From: Acidobacteriota bacterium
GTDB taxonomy: Bacteria > Acidobacteriota > Vicinamibacteria > Vicinamibacterales > CAVVIG01
Length of the DNA stretch: 5,539 nucleotides
Direction of reading: 5' to 3'
NCBI GenBank assembly: GCA_016195295.1
Contig: JACPZV010000519.1
Span: 1 to 5,539, forward strand
Shown here piece after piece: positions 1 to 5,539 of this stretch (the stretch's first letter is position 1; every line of letters starts with the position of its first letter). A program made the position numbers and the translations under genes. The notes under the pieces were generated by a model. The model searched no databases. It had not been told where the DNA came from and saw only the letters and a list, made by a program, of their open reading frames with translations.

Positions 1-59
1 ATGCCGAGGGGCAAAGCACAGCAGTTCAGTTCGAGGCGGCGCGGGCGTTCGCGAATTGA
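1..59 (+). CDS. possible 3' end of an unidentified gene
   Basis: The third plus-strand frame is open from the left edge to a TGA at 57-59 and would encode the tail AEGQSTAVQFEAARAFAN. Its composition (Ala, Glu, Phe, Gln) looks more like real protein than the Arg-rich shadow frames beside it. A strong hairpin starts five bases after the stop, as expected at a gene end. Only 18 codons are visible and I do not recognise the family, so this may be chance. The other two plus frames are also open here, which weakens the case. Confidence 0.25.
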   Translation, partial: AEGQSTAVQFEAARAFAN

Positions 60-63
60 CGGG

Positions 64-91
64 GATCGCGCGGTCCGGCCGCGCCGCGATC
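64..91. other. GC-rich hairpin, possible transcription barrier
   Basis: GCGCGG (68-73) pairs with CCGCGC (79-84) around a 5-nt loop. The stem is extended by GATC (64-67) pairing with GATC (88-91), with three unpaired bases at 85-87. Neither strand has a T-run after the stem, so it is not a canonical intrinsic terminator. It lies between the possible gene end at 59 and the tRNA promoter. It is also about 100 nt beyond the stop of the leftward operon, so it could slow polymerase arriving from either side. The structure is seen in the sequence; the function is inferred. Confidence 0.35.
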
Positions 92-114
92 ACGCAGGTC
101 GAGATCGGCCGTAG

Positions 115-120
115 TACAAT
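115..120 (+). promoter_or_regulatory. candidate -10 element for tRNA-Thr
   Basis: TACAAT matches the sigma-70 -10 consensus at five of six positions and ends 16 nt before the tRNA, giving a plausible start near 127. No good -35 is present 16-18 nt upstream. The TTGACG at 56-61 is far too distant to be its partner. Confidence 0.4.
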
Positions 121-136
121 CCTGGTTTCCAGTCTG

Positions 137-212
137 GCCGGCGTAGCTCAGTTGGTAGAGCAGCTGATTCGTAATCAGCAGGTCCGCGGTTCAAGTCCGC
201 GCGCCGGCTCCA
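137..212 (+). tRNA. tRNA-Thr (anticodon CGU), CCA encoded
   Basis: A full cloverleaf can be drawn. The acceptor stem is GCCGGCG (137-143) with CGCCGGC (202-208). The D stem is GCTC (146-149) with GAGC (158-161). The anticodon stem is GCTGA (163-167) with TCAGC (175-179) around the loop TTCGTAA. The variable loop is AGGTC (180-184). The T stem is CGCGG (185-189) with CCGCG (197-201) around TTCAAGT. The discriminator is T209 and the terminal CCA (210-212) is encoded. The anticodon CGT at 170-172 reads the Thr codon ACG. All stems are perfectly paired, so the gene should be functional. Its 3' 22 nt overlap the end of the minus-strand glycosyltransferase gene, and no poly-T terminator follows. 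Confidence 0.97.
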
Positions 213-1465
213 TTCACTCCCGGATGTTGGCGCGCTTCAAGACGTAAGGCGACCAGGATCGCTCCGAAGACAATAAGAAGCCCGCAAAGCTGGGAATACT
301 GTTGAACGAGCCGCCCCGCCGCTGAGATGTGTGTCAAATAAGGGGCCGGCACACGGAGTATTCGTGCCACGCGCGGCAGCGGCAGGGTCGCTGAAAACGG
401 CGCTGCTAGAAGTGCCGTCAGCAGTAGCACGCCGTTCAGTCTCCGCTCAGCAGTCATCCAGCAGACGAGCAGGAACGGGACCAGCGTGACAAACGCGTAC
501 GGTTTCAGCCGGAACAAGGCGAGAGTGATCGCGATGAACGCCGCGCAAAACAGACGGGTGCGCCAGAGTGAATCTTGCTCGATGCCCGACTGACGAAGCG
601 CCATCAGGCTGGCGCCCAGGAACAGGAACAGCAACGCGATCGCCGTCACGGGGATGTTTGGGTGGGAAAGGCCAAGCGCCGCGGCAAGCTGGACCAAGAA
701 CTCGACGAGGTTCGGATCCGTTGGACCGCCGACTTCCCCGGACGCGGAGTGCTGGTTGGGGAGGTCGCCGACGAGTTGCGTGAAGTAACTGGGTCGCGCG
801 CTTCCCATCAGGGCGAGACTTCCCAAGACGATGACCGCGAACGTCGCAACGCCAGCGAGGACGGCGCGCGCCGGCCGCTCGCGTTTCGTCAGGACCAACG
901 GGAACGCAAGGAGTCCGACGACGGGAAGGAGCTTGAAGGTCGCCATGGCGCCCAGCGTGGCGCTCGACAGCAAGTGGCGTCGTTGATGAAAGAACACCAC
1001 CACCGCGGCCGCAAGCGGCACCTCCAGCACGGTGACGTTGCCGGTCCACGCCAGCCAGTAGGCAACGGTGAGAAGCCACGGCGCGACCGCGCCGAGCAAG
1101 GCCGCCTCGCGCCACTCAACGCCGAGCGCTCGCGCCAGTAGAACGACCGAGCCGACGACGACGCCCAGGTAAATCCAGAGATACGCCAGACTCCCCTCGG
1201 GAGAAAGGGTGCAGAGCGGCGCCGAAATCCACGCGACGTGGAAAAGATACGGAAAGAAGAATGGCCCCGCGCCTCCGACGTAGGGATCGGCGCCGCGGTG
1301 GATGGCTTCGAGGCCGCGACACGTCACGTGCAGATCCCAGCCGACGTCGGCGGGCGCGCTCATAATCTGACGCGCGACCACGACCGCGTGCGCAGCAGCC
1401 AAGACGGCGATCAACGTGTAGACTTTGCGCGAGCTGGAATCAAACGTCGGCATGGCGCTCGTCAC
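191..1465 (-). CDS. GT87-like (DUF2029) polytopic membrane glycosyltransferase
   Basis: This is a 424-residue protein with many hydrophobic helices. It fits glycosyltransferase family 87 (GT-C fold), whose known members transfer mannose or arabinose from polyprenyl-phosphate donors outside the cytoplasmic membrane. Features that fit are an N-terminal helix (about 16-33), GWDLHV (42-47) with a candidate catalytic Asp at 44, GADPY (58-62), TGNVTVLE (141-148) at the usual GQ-N position, and FKLLPVVGL (177-185). NQHS in the extramembrane loop near 237 and a late RLKPYAFVTLVP segment (319-330) also fit. Sugar and acceptor cannot be read from the sequence. It is the third gene of the leftward operon. 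Its GTG start lies one base after the previous stop (TAA, 1469-1467), which suggests translational coupling. An ATG four codons later (1453) is an alternative; neither has a clear Shine-Dalgarno. The last six residues and stop lie wholly within the tRNA-Thr gene on the other strand. Confidence 0.85.
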   Translation of the reverse strand: MTSAMPTFDSSSRKVYTLIAVLAAAHAVVVARQIMSAPADVGWDLHVTCRGLEAIHRGADPYVGGAGPFFFPYLFHVAWISAPLCTLSPEGSLAYLWIYLGVVVGSVVLLARALGVEWREAALLGAVAPWLLTVAYWLAWTGNVTVLEVPLAAAVVVFFHQRRHLLSSATLGAMATFKLLPVVGLLAFPLVLTKRERPARAVLAGVATFAVIVLGSLALMGSARPSYFTQLVGDLPNQHSASGEVGGPTDPNLVEFLVQLAAALGLSHPNIPVTAIALLFLFLGASLMALRQSGIEQDSLWRTRLFCAAFIAITLALFRLKPYAFVTLVPFLLVCWMTAERRLNGVLLLTALLAAPFSATLPLPRVARILRVPAPYLTHISAAGRLVQQYSQLCGLLIVFGAILVALRLEARQHPGVNGAGART

Positions 1466-1466
1466 G

Positions 1467-2990
1467 TTAGCGTAGACTATCTTGCGCGTCGCGCAACGCC
1501 CAGCGATAGACGAGGCGGCCTTGTTGCTCGATCCAGTCGTCGCACAGGCCGAGCGTGTGCGCGGTCTCGGCCGATTTCAGATTCATCCAACGCACGATCC
1601 AGGTCACCTCGACGGGAAGACCGTGGCAACTGAGCGTGACGCGCTCGCCCGGCCGCACCTCGCCGTTCTCGTAGAAGTGGTTGATCCGCTCCGAGGCGAG
1701 ACGACCCACGATCGACTTCGCCTGGGCTTCACGAACGGCGTACGCGACGCCGTAGTCTCCCGCCGCCCCGCCACGTCCGGTGATCCACGTCCCGGTGACG
1801 CACGTCAGCCCGAGCATCGCGACAACGTATGCGACACGCCACGCGGTCATCAGTCTCGCCAGCCACGCGCGAGGCCGCGGTCCGTCGAACGCGCCGGAGG
1901 CGAGCACGGCGGTCAGCGGCGCGAGCGCGAGCACGTAGAACGGGTAGCACGGAATCCGCGCCAAGGTGAACGCGGCGATCACGAGCCACCACCACACGCC
2001 GATCACCGGCAGCGAAAACGGCGACCGCAACCAGCGCCACACGCCGTACACGAACAACGGCGCGCCGAGTCCTATCGAGCCGCAATAGAACGCGGACCGG
2101 AACGCGTCCCGCAGAAAATCCTGCCGGTCCGGCGCGAAGAAAAAGAAGAGATCGAGCGGCATCACCTGCGCCTCGACTCGCCGCAGCAGCAACGGCCGGA
2201 GGATCTCTTTCGGGCGATTCGCGAGCACCTCGGGTGGCAACCGTGCGAAGTAGTCGAGGTAGGGCAGCCAGAAGAAGAGATTGATCGCGAGGACCGCGGC
2301 AAGCGCGAGGAGTTCGCCGCGCGACGGCCGTCCAAGGCGGAAGGTCCACCCCTGCCATCGGTCAAAGCGCCATTGGACGGCGAGCGCCATCGGCAGGAGC
2401 ATCACGGCGATCGCGCCGGACTGGTGCAATTGGCCCACGAGCAGCGCGGCCAGGCCGAAGAGGACGACGCCGCGCCACGGCCGCCCGCCGCGCCACCACT
2501 CCACGCCCCACACCACGCTCAGCACGCCCGGCAGCAAGAGATCCTGCGTCCAGATCTTGCGGCTGAAAATGACCGCGAAAGGCGAGACCGCGCACAACGC
2601 GAGCGTGAGAAGCGCTCGTCCATCATCCATCCGGCGTCGCGCCCACAGCCAGAGGGGATAGAGGCAGGCGACGTTGGTCAACGCGACGAGTCGAGTGACG
2701 GCGACCGGACCGCGGGTGGCCGCCCAGGCCGCGGCGACAATCCAGGTGAAGAGCGGCGCGTTGGCCACGCCGTTCGAGCTGAGCATCCCCTGCGTCGGAA
2801 AGGGATGCGTGGACGACCACGGATGTTGTTCGAGGAGGCCGATGCCGAGGTTGAGCGCCTCTTGCTCGTCGCCTTTGAACTCCATCGCCGTGAGACCGTA
2901 AAGGCGGAACAGCGCGCCCAGGACCAGCAGGCCGAAGACGGCCCATGCCGTCCGGGCGGACGTCGCCTTGCCGCCGGCGTCGGAGATCAA
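1467..2990 (-). CDS. GT39/ArnT-like (PMT family) membrane glycosyltransferase
   Basis: This 507-residue polytopic protein resembles the dolichyl/undecaprenyl-phosphate mannosyltransferase superfamily (PMT_2, GT39/GT83, GT-C fold). These enzymes move a sugar from a polyprenyl-phosphate carrier onto a protein or lipid outside the cytoplasmic membrane. Key features are an N-terminal helix (about 14-32) followed by FRLYGL and the first-loop acidic pair D41-E42 in FKGDEQEA, the usual catalytic-site signature. SRKIWTQD (143-150) contains a second conserved-type Asp, and QLHQSG (187-192) and FFWLPYLDY (239-247) follow. The last ~100 residues form a soluble domain I cannot assign. The start is TTG at 2990, overlapping the TGA of the upstream gene by four bases (TTGA). 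No earlier start codon appears nearby in frame. The next Met (residue 36) would remove the first helix, so TTG is favoured. Upstream bases are only weakly purine-rich, consistent with coupled translation. The substrate is unknown. Confidence 0.85.
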   Translation of the reverse strand: MISDAGGKATSARTAWAVFGLLVLGALFRLYGLTAMEFKGDEQEALNLGIGLLEQHPWSSTHPFPTQGMLSSNGVANAPLFTWIVAAAWAATRGPVAVTRLVALTNVACLYPLWLWARRRMDDGRALLTLALCAVSPFAVIFSRKIWTQDLLLPGVLSVVWGVEWWRGGRPWRGVVLFGLAALLVGQLHQSGAIAVMLLPMALAVQWRFDRWQGWTFRLGRPSRGELLALAAVLAINLFFWLPYLDYFARLPPEVLANRPKEILRPLLLRRVEAQVMPLDLFFFFAPDRQDFLRDAFRSAFYCGSIGLGAPLFVYGVWRWLRSPFSLPVIGVWWWLVIAAFTLARIPCYPFYVLALAPLTAVLASGAFDGPRPRAWLARLMTAWRVAYVVAMLGLTCVTGTWITGRGGAAGDYGVAYAVREAQAKSIVGRLASERINHFYENGEVRPGERVTLSCHGLPVEVTWIVRWMNLKSAETAHTLGLCDDWIEQQGRLVYRWALRDAQDSLR

Positions 2991-4108
2991 GGTTTCTTTG
3001 CCGCGTCCTCCGCGTCTTTGGCGCGCGCGCCTCGAAGCATGTCGACGATCGCGTAGTTGCCTTCATGGCACGCGTACTCGTAGACGTAGTCCTTGCTGGC
3101 GACCCAGGGGTACTCGCCCGTCCAGGCGCGATCCCACGTCGATGGATCCTCGACCGTGAACCGATAGCGCAGGTTGCCGTCCATCCACGAGAAGCGTTCG
3201 ACGACGTGCAGGTTCTCGCTCGAGCCGCGGAACTGCGTTTTGCTGGTGAAGTTGGTCGTGTCGACGACGAGCGTGTCGCCCTCCCAGTGCCCCACGGAAT
3301 CGCCCATCCACCGGCGGATGTCCTGCGGCAGATGCTCGGCGTTCATCCGGATGATGCGCGCGTCGTGCACCATCTCGTTGAGGATCATGATGTGGTCTTT
3401 CGTCTGCACGATCTGCTTCATGTTGTTGTAGAAATAGTTCGGCAGCGTCGGCGGGCCCGAAGTCGACCCGAAGCCGAGCAGACAGCGCTCGGCGAGCGGA
3501 CGGCGCTCAGGATCGTCGAACGCCCCGGAGGGTCCGGCCGCCGCGCTCTCGCTCGCATCGGGGCTCACCGCGCTCGCGAGAAACGCCTGGTTCCTCCGTC
3601 GCGCCTCGGGTTTCATCGGCGGAACCTTCCCGTCCGGCGGATCGACGATCAGCGAGCTGCGTTTCTGACCGTCGACCGTGATCATCTTCGTGCCGCCGGC
3701 CAGCCAGAAGTTGTTGTAGCCGCCGACCACGCCGCCGCCGGCGCGCTCGAGGAATTCGAGGTACGACTTGCCGGTCGTCGTCTCGCCGCCCACGGGCGGC
3801 GCCGGGCGGTCTCCGGCGATCGGCGCGTCGTTTTTCACCTGGCGCTGCGCCTCGTACTGCTCCATCGCGGCCGCTTCCTTGTCGCTGAGGACCAGGGCGA
3901 CGCCGTTGGGCCGCTCGACCGGCGTCATCGTCGCGACATCGTAAAAGCCCGTGAAGTCCGGGTGACCGTCGGCCGTTCGAGGCACCGGTGCCGCCGGCCT
4001 GTTCGCCGCAGGCTTCTGGGTCTGCGCAGCGAGCGGATCCGGTGTCAGTGCCACGGCCGCGGCGGCAACCGCCAGCGATCCGACGAAGGCGAGCAATCGA
4101 TCGCGCAT
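2987..4108 (-). CDS. exported conserved protein of unknown function, first gene of the operon
   Basis: This 373-residue protein starts with a signal peptide: MRDR, a hydrophobic stretch (5-21), and a likely cut after LAA near residue 28. A Pro/Ala-rich linker follows. The N-terminal motif is RTADGHPDFTGFYD (44-57), then GGYNNFW (129-135) and DPPDGKVPP (156-164). A strongly conserved C-terminal half contains RPLAERCL (203-210), EMVHDARI (245-252), WEGDTLVVDTTNF (275-287), FRGSSENLHVVERF (293-306) and YACHEGNYA (345-353). I recognise this as a conserved family, abundant in Acidobacteriota, with no established function. The start is the ATG at 4108, which has GGAG eight bases upstream and directly precedes the signal peptide. 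The frame stays open far upstream, but that stretch is antisense to the neighbouring gene and Arg-rich. The ATG at 4135 lacks such support. The gene is coupled to the GT39-like gene and is a close paralog of the divergent gene at 4181. Confidence 0.88.
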   Translation of the reverse strand: MRDRLLAFVGSLAVAAAAVALTPDPLAAQTQKPAANRPAAPVPRTADGHPDFTGFYDVATMTPVERPNGVALVLSDKEAAAMEQYEAQRQVKNDAPIAGDRPAPPVGGETTTGKSYLEFLERAGGGVVGGYNNFWLAGGTKMITVDGQKRSSLIVDPPDGKVPPMKPEARRRNQAFLASAVSPDASESAAAGPSGAFDDPERRPLAERCLLGFGSTSGPPTLPNYFYNNMKQIVQTKDHIMILNEMVHDARIIRMNAEHLPQDIRRWMGDSVGHWEGDTLVVDTTNFTSKTQFRGSSENLHVVERFSWMDGNLRYRFTVEDPSTWDRAWTGEYPWVASKDYVYEYACHEGNYAIVDMLRGARAKDAEDAAKKP

Positions 4109-4116
4109 AGCGAAAT

Positions 4117-4120
4117 CTCC
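4117..4120 (-). promoter_or_regulatory. Shine-Dalgarno GGAG that fixes the 4108 start
   Basis: On the minus strand GGAG lies eight bases before the ATG at 4108. This favours that start over longer in-frame options that would run under the divergent gene. Confidence 0.7.
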
Positions 4121-4128
4121 GTCCTGTG

Positions 4129-4158
4129 ACGACATTCTACGACGGAAAGGCGTAAAAT
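4129..4158 (+). promoter_or_regulatory. candidate rightward promoter for the 4181 gene
   Basis: TAAAAT at 4153-4158 matches the -10 consensus at five of six positions. ACGACA at 4129-4134 (four of six to TTGACA) lies 18 bases upstream. Start near 4165 would leave a leader of about 16 nt, containing the Shine-Dalgarno GAGG at 4169-4172, eight bases before the ATG at 4181. These are motif matches only. Confidence 0.45.
4134..4139 (-). promoter_or_regulatory. candidate -10 of the leftward operon
   Basis: On the minus strand this reads TAGAAT, five of six matches to TATAAT. It would start RNA near 4127, giving a leader of about 20 nt before the ATG at 4108. No good -35 lies at standard spacing, so the promoter is weak or needs an activator. 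It overlaps the putative rightward -35. Confidence 0.4.
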
Positions 4159-4167
4159 TCGTCGCAG
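4137..4167. promoter_or_regulatory. imperfect inverted repeat, possible shared operator
   Basis: CTACGACG (4137-4144) and CGTCGCAG (4160-4167) are inverted copies at seven of eight positions. The gap is 15 bases, so half-site centres are 23 bp apart, about two helical turns. The left half touches the leftward -10. The right half covers the expected rightward start, and the rightward -10 lies between them. The geometry suits a dimeric regulator controlling both genes, but such a match could also occur by chance in GC-rich DNA. Confidence 0.3.
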
Positions 4168-4180
4168 CGAGGTTCTCAAG

Positions 4181-5302
4181 ATGCGTGCGCGCACTCTGCC
4201 GCTCATCGCGGTTCTTTCCGTCGTCATCGCGCTGGTTTTCGTCGCACGCGTCGAGGTCCAGGGACAAACGGCCCGACCGGCGCCGAAGCCGACGGCCGGC
4301 GGCTTGCCGCGGACGCCCGACGGTCACCCGGATCTTCAGGGTACCTACGATCTGGGAACGCTGACGCCGATGGAACGAGCGCCGGGCACGTCGCTCGTGA
4401 TGACCGACGAGCAGGCGAAAAAGATCGAGGCGCAAGTCGCGCAACGTACGGAGAGGGGCGCAGCACCCATCGACGCCAATCGCGCCGCTCCACCCAAGGG
4501 CGGCGACGGCTCACCCGGCCCGTACGGCAACGTCGGCGGCTACAACAATTTCTGGCTGGACCCGGGATCGACCTACACGAAGATCGACGGCCAGAAGCGC
4601 GCGTCGCTTCTCATCGATCCTCCGGACGGCCGCATTCCGCCGCTCACCGACGCGGGGCGCCAGCGCCGCAGCAGCGCCGACTACAACGCGAGGCCGACGT
4701 CCGACGCGGCCGCGCGCGAAGACGATCCGGGGTTCGAAGGGCCGAACGCGTACGACGACCCGGAGATCCGACCGCTGGCCGAGCGGTGTTTGCTGGGATT
4801 CAGCTCGACGTCAGGTCCGCCTGTTCTGCCGACGTACTTCTACAACAACCTGCACCAGATCGTGCAGACGCCGGACCACGTGATAATCCTCACCGAAATG
4901 GTGCACGACGCGCGCATCGTCCGCATGAACGCGCAGCACCTGCCGTCGACGATCCGCAAGTGGCTGGGCGATTCGGTCGGCCGCTGGGAGGGCGATACGC
5001 TCGTCGTCGACACGACCAACTTCAGCGACAAGACACGCTTCCGCGGATCGAGCGAGAACCTGCACGTCGTCGAGCGCTTCACGCGCGTCGATGCGAGAAC
5101 GTTGCGCTATCAGTTCACGATCGACGATCCGACGACGTGGACGAAGCCGTGGACGGGCGAATACGCGTGGCCGGCGACCAACGACATGATTTACGAGTAC
5201 GCGTGCCACGAGGGCAACTACGCGATGGGCAACATTCTTCGCGGCGCCCGTCTCAAGGAAAAGGAAGCCGAAGACACCGCGAAGAAGTCGAAACAGCAGT
5301 AA
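4181..5302 (+). CDS. exported conserved protein of unknown function, divergent paralog
   Basis: This 373-residue protein is from the same unknown family as its divergent neighbour. It has an N-terminal signal peptide (MRAR, hydrophobic 6-21, likely cut near VQG/Q at 28) and a Pro-rich linker. Motifs in order are RTPDGHPDLQGTYD (44-57), NVGGYNNFW (117-125), DPPDGRIPPL (146-155), RPLAERCLLGF (197-207), EMVHDARI (239-246), WEGDTLVVDTTNF (269-281), FRGSSENLHVVERF (287-300) and YACHEGNYA (340-348). A Lys-rich tail ends the protein. By hand alignment about 120 of roughly 165 positions from RPLAERC onward match the neighbour. The middle (residues 105-195) diverges with compensating indels, so equal total length is partly coincidence. 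The only cysteines, C203 and C342, are shared with the paralog. The ATG at 4181 has GAGG eight bases upstream. It appears monocistronic. Periplasmic or secreted location is inferred. Confidence 0.9.
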   Translation: MRARTLPLIAVLSVVIALVFVARVEVQGQTARPAPKPTAGGLPRTPDGHPDLQGTYDLGTLTPMERAPGTSLVMTDEQAKKIEAQVAQRTERGAAPIDANRAAPPKGGDGSPGPYGNVGGYNNFWLDPGSTYTKIDGQKRASLLIDPPDGRIPPLTDAGRQRRSSADYNARPTSDAAAREDDPGFEGPNAYDDPEIRPLAERCLLGFSSTSGPPVLPTYFYNNLHQIVQTPDHVIILTEMVHDARIVRMNAQHLPSTIRKWLGDSVGRWEGDTLVVDTTNFSDKTRFRGSSENLHVVERFTRVDARTLRYQFTIDDPTTWTKPWTGEYAWPATNDMIYEYACHEGNYAMGNILRGARLKEKEAEDTAKKSKQQ

Positions 5303-5321
5303 GCGCAGGCTCGTGCGTTTA
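5300..5321. terminator. convergent hairpin spanning both stop codons, weak bidirectional terminator
   Basis: TAAGCGCA (5300-5307) pairs with TGCGTTTA (5314-5321) over eight positions, one being G-T, around the loop GGCTCG. The stem contains the TAA of the rightward gene and the TAA of the leftward gene. Each RNA strand has only a short U/A stretch at the stem base and no long U-run, so termination would be weak. On the opposite strand the G-T becomes an A-C mismatch. Confidence 0.35.
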
Positions 5322-5539
5322 CATCACGCTGAGCAGGATCGCGTTCTTCGAGGGATCGTGGATGAGCAGTCCTGCGTCGGCGTCCTCGATGCGAAGACCG
5401 GCGACGCGCACCCGTTCGGTGACGGAGGCGAGCGCCGATTCGCTCGGCAGCTTCACGACGAAATGACGCAAACCGCCGACGTAGAACTCCTCGGCTTCAT
5501 CGAGGTGCGCCACGTGCAAGTGGACGTGCCCGATGATCG
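5319..5539 (-). CDS. VOC/glyoxalase-fold protein, C-terminal portion, apparently shortened, 5' end outside the window
   Basis: The frame is open from the right edge to a TAA at 5321-5319; 72 residues are visible. It opens with IIGHVHLHVAHLDEAEEFY, the classic first strand and helix of a vicinal-oxygen-chelate module of the ring-cleavage dioxygenase/CatE-like kind, with a candidate metal-ligand His in GHVHLHV. It ends with GLRHFVVKLP, a helix (SESALASVTERV) and LLIHDPSKNAILL, resembling the closing part of such proteins. Family members usually have some 40-50 residues between FYR.LGF and G-L-x-H-F, including the GGYHHH-type loop; here FY passes directly to VGGLRHF. The final Glu ligand expected after DP-x-x-N is Leu. 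The gene may be decayed or a non-catalytic VOC protein. The true start lies beyond the edge; the TTG at 5519 is internal to the domain. It converges on the upstream gene with a 16-bp gap. Confidence 0.6.
   Translation of the reverse strand, partial: IIGHVHLHVAHLDEAEEFYVGGLRHFVVKLPSESALASVTERVRVAGLRIEDADAGLLIHDPSKNAILLSVM

Noticed and set aside
56..61. TTGACG as a -35 element for the tRNA promoter
   Set aside because: It lies 53 bases before the TACAAT, far beyond workable spacing, and no -10 is seen about 17 bases after it.
1..114. Plus-strand frame starting with ATG at position 1
   Set aside because: The 37-residue product is dominated by Arg and Asp like a shadow frame and passes through the hairpin and the tRNA promoter region.
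186..212. tRNA 3' end as an attachment site with a second copy marking an integrated element
   Set aside because: I looked for a repeat of the tRNA 3' sequence elsewhere in the window and saw none; no integrase is present. A copy outside the window cannot be excluded.
56..247. Plus-strand open frame of 63 codons running through the tRNA
   Set aside because: Most of it is the translated tRNA gene and its leader; it has no Shine-Dalgarno and no protein-like pattern.
1482..3056. A 524-codon plus-strand open frame antisense to the GT39-like gene
   Set aside because: Its product is a charge- and Arg/His/Glu-rich string without domain-like patterns, typical of the antisense of a GC-rich membrane protein gene. 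The opposite strand has clear helices and GT motifs.
2945..4129. A 394-codon plus-strand open frame antisense to the first operon gene
   Set aside because: It is Arg/Val/His-rich with no recognisable motif, while the minus strand encodes a recognised conserved family with a paralog next door.
4109..4444. N-terminal extension of the minus-strand gene to 4444 (485 aa)
   Set aside because: The added residues are Arg-rich and antisense to the plus-strand paralog. The ATG at 4108 has a good GGAG and is followed directly by a signal peptide, matching the paralog's length.

Overview
The window is GC-rich, densely packed bacterial DNA. The best clue to the host is a pair of paralogous exported proteins. 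They belong to a conserved family of unknown function that I recall as heavily multiplied in soil Acidobacteriota, especially Vicinamibacteria-like lineages. That host assignment is inference from memory of the family, not from a marker gene.

Layout. Positions 1-136 hold a possible 3' end of a plus-strand gene, a strong GC hairpin and a weak promoter. A complete tRNA-Thr(CGU) with encoded CCA follows at 137-212. A tightly packed minus-strand operon then runs from 4108 down to 191. Its order of transcription is an exported protein of unknown function (373 aa), a GT39/ArnT-like membrane glycosyltransferase (507 aa), and a GT87-like membrane glycosyltransferase (424 aa). The joints are a 4-nt overlap (TTGA) and a 1-nt gap. 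The last gene ends inside the tRNA on the opposite strand. A 72-nt divergent promoter region (4109-4180) separates this operon from a plus-strand paralog of its first gene, also exactly 373 aa (4181-5302). That paralog meets, 16 nt away and convergent, a partial VOC/glyoxalase-fold gene that runs off the right edge.

Functional reading. Both glycosyltransferases have GT-C-type features, so they are expected to use polyprenyl-phosphate-linked sugars and act on the outer face of the cytoplasmic membrane. The unknown proteins carry signal peptides and would sit in the same compartment. Translational coupling of one paralog to the glycosyltransferases suggests, without proving, a shared envelope role. 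No CRISPR, insertion sequence, phage or defence gene is visible. The observations most worth following are the coupled unknown-protein/glycosyltransferase operon, the divergent equal-length paralogs with a shared promoter region, and the CDS that ends inside a tRNA gene.
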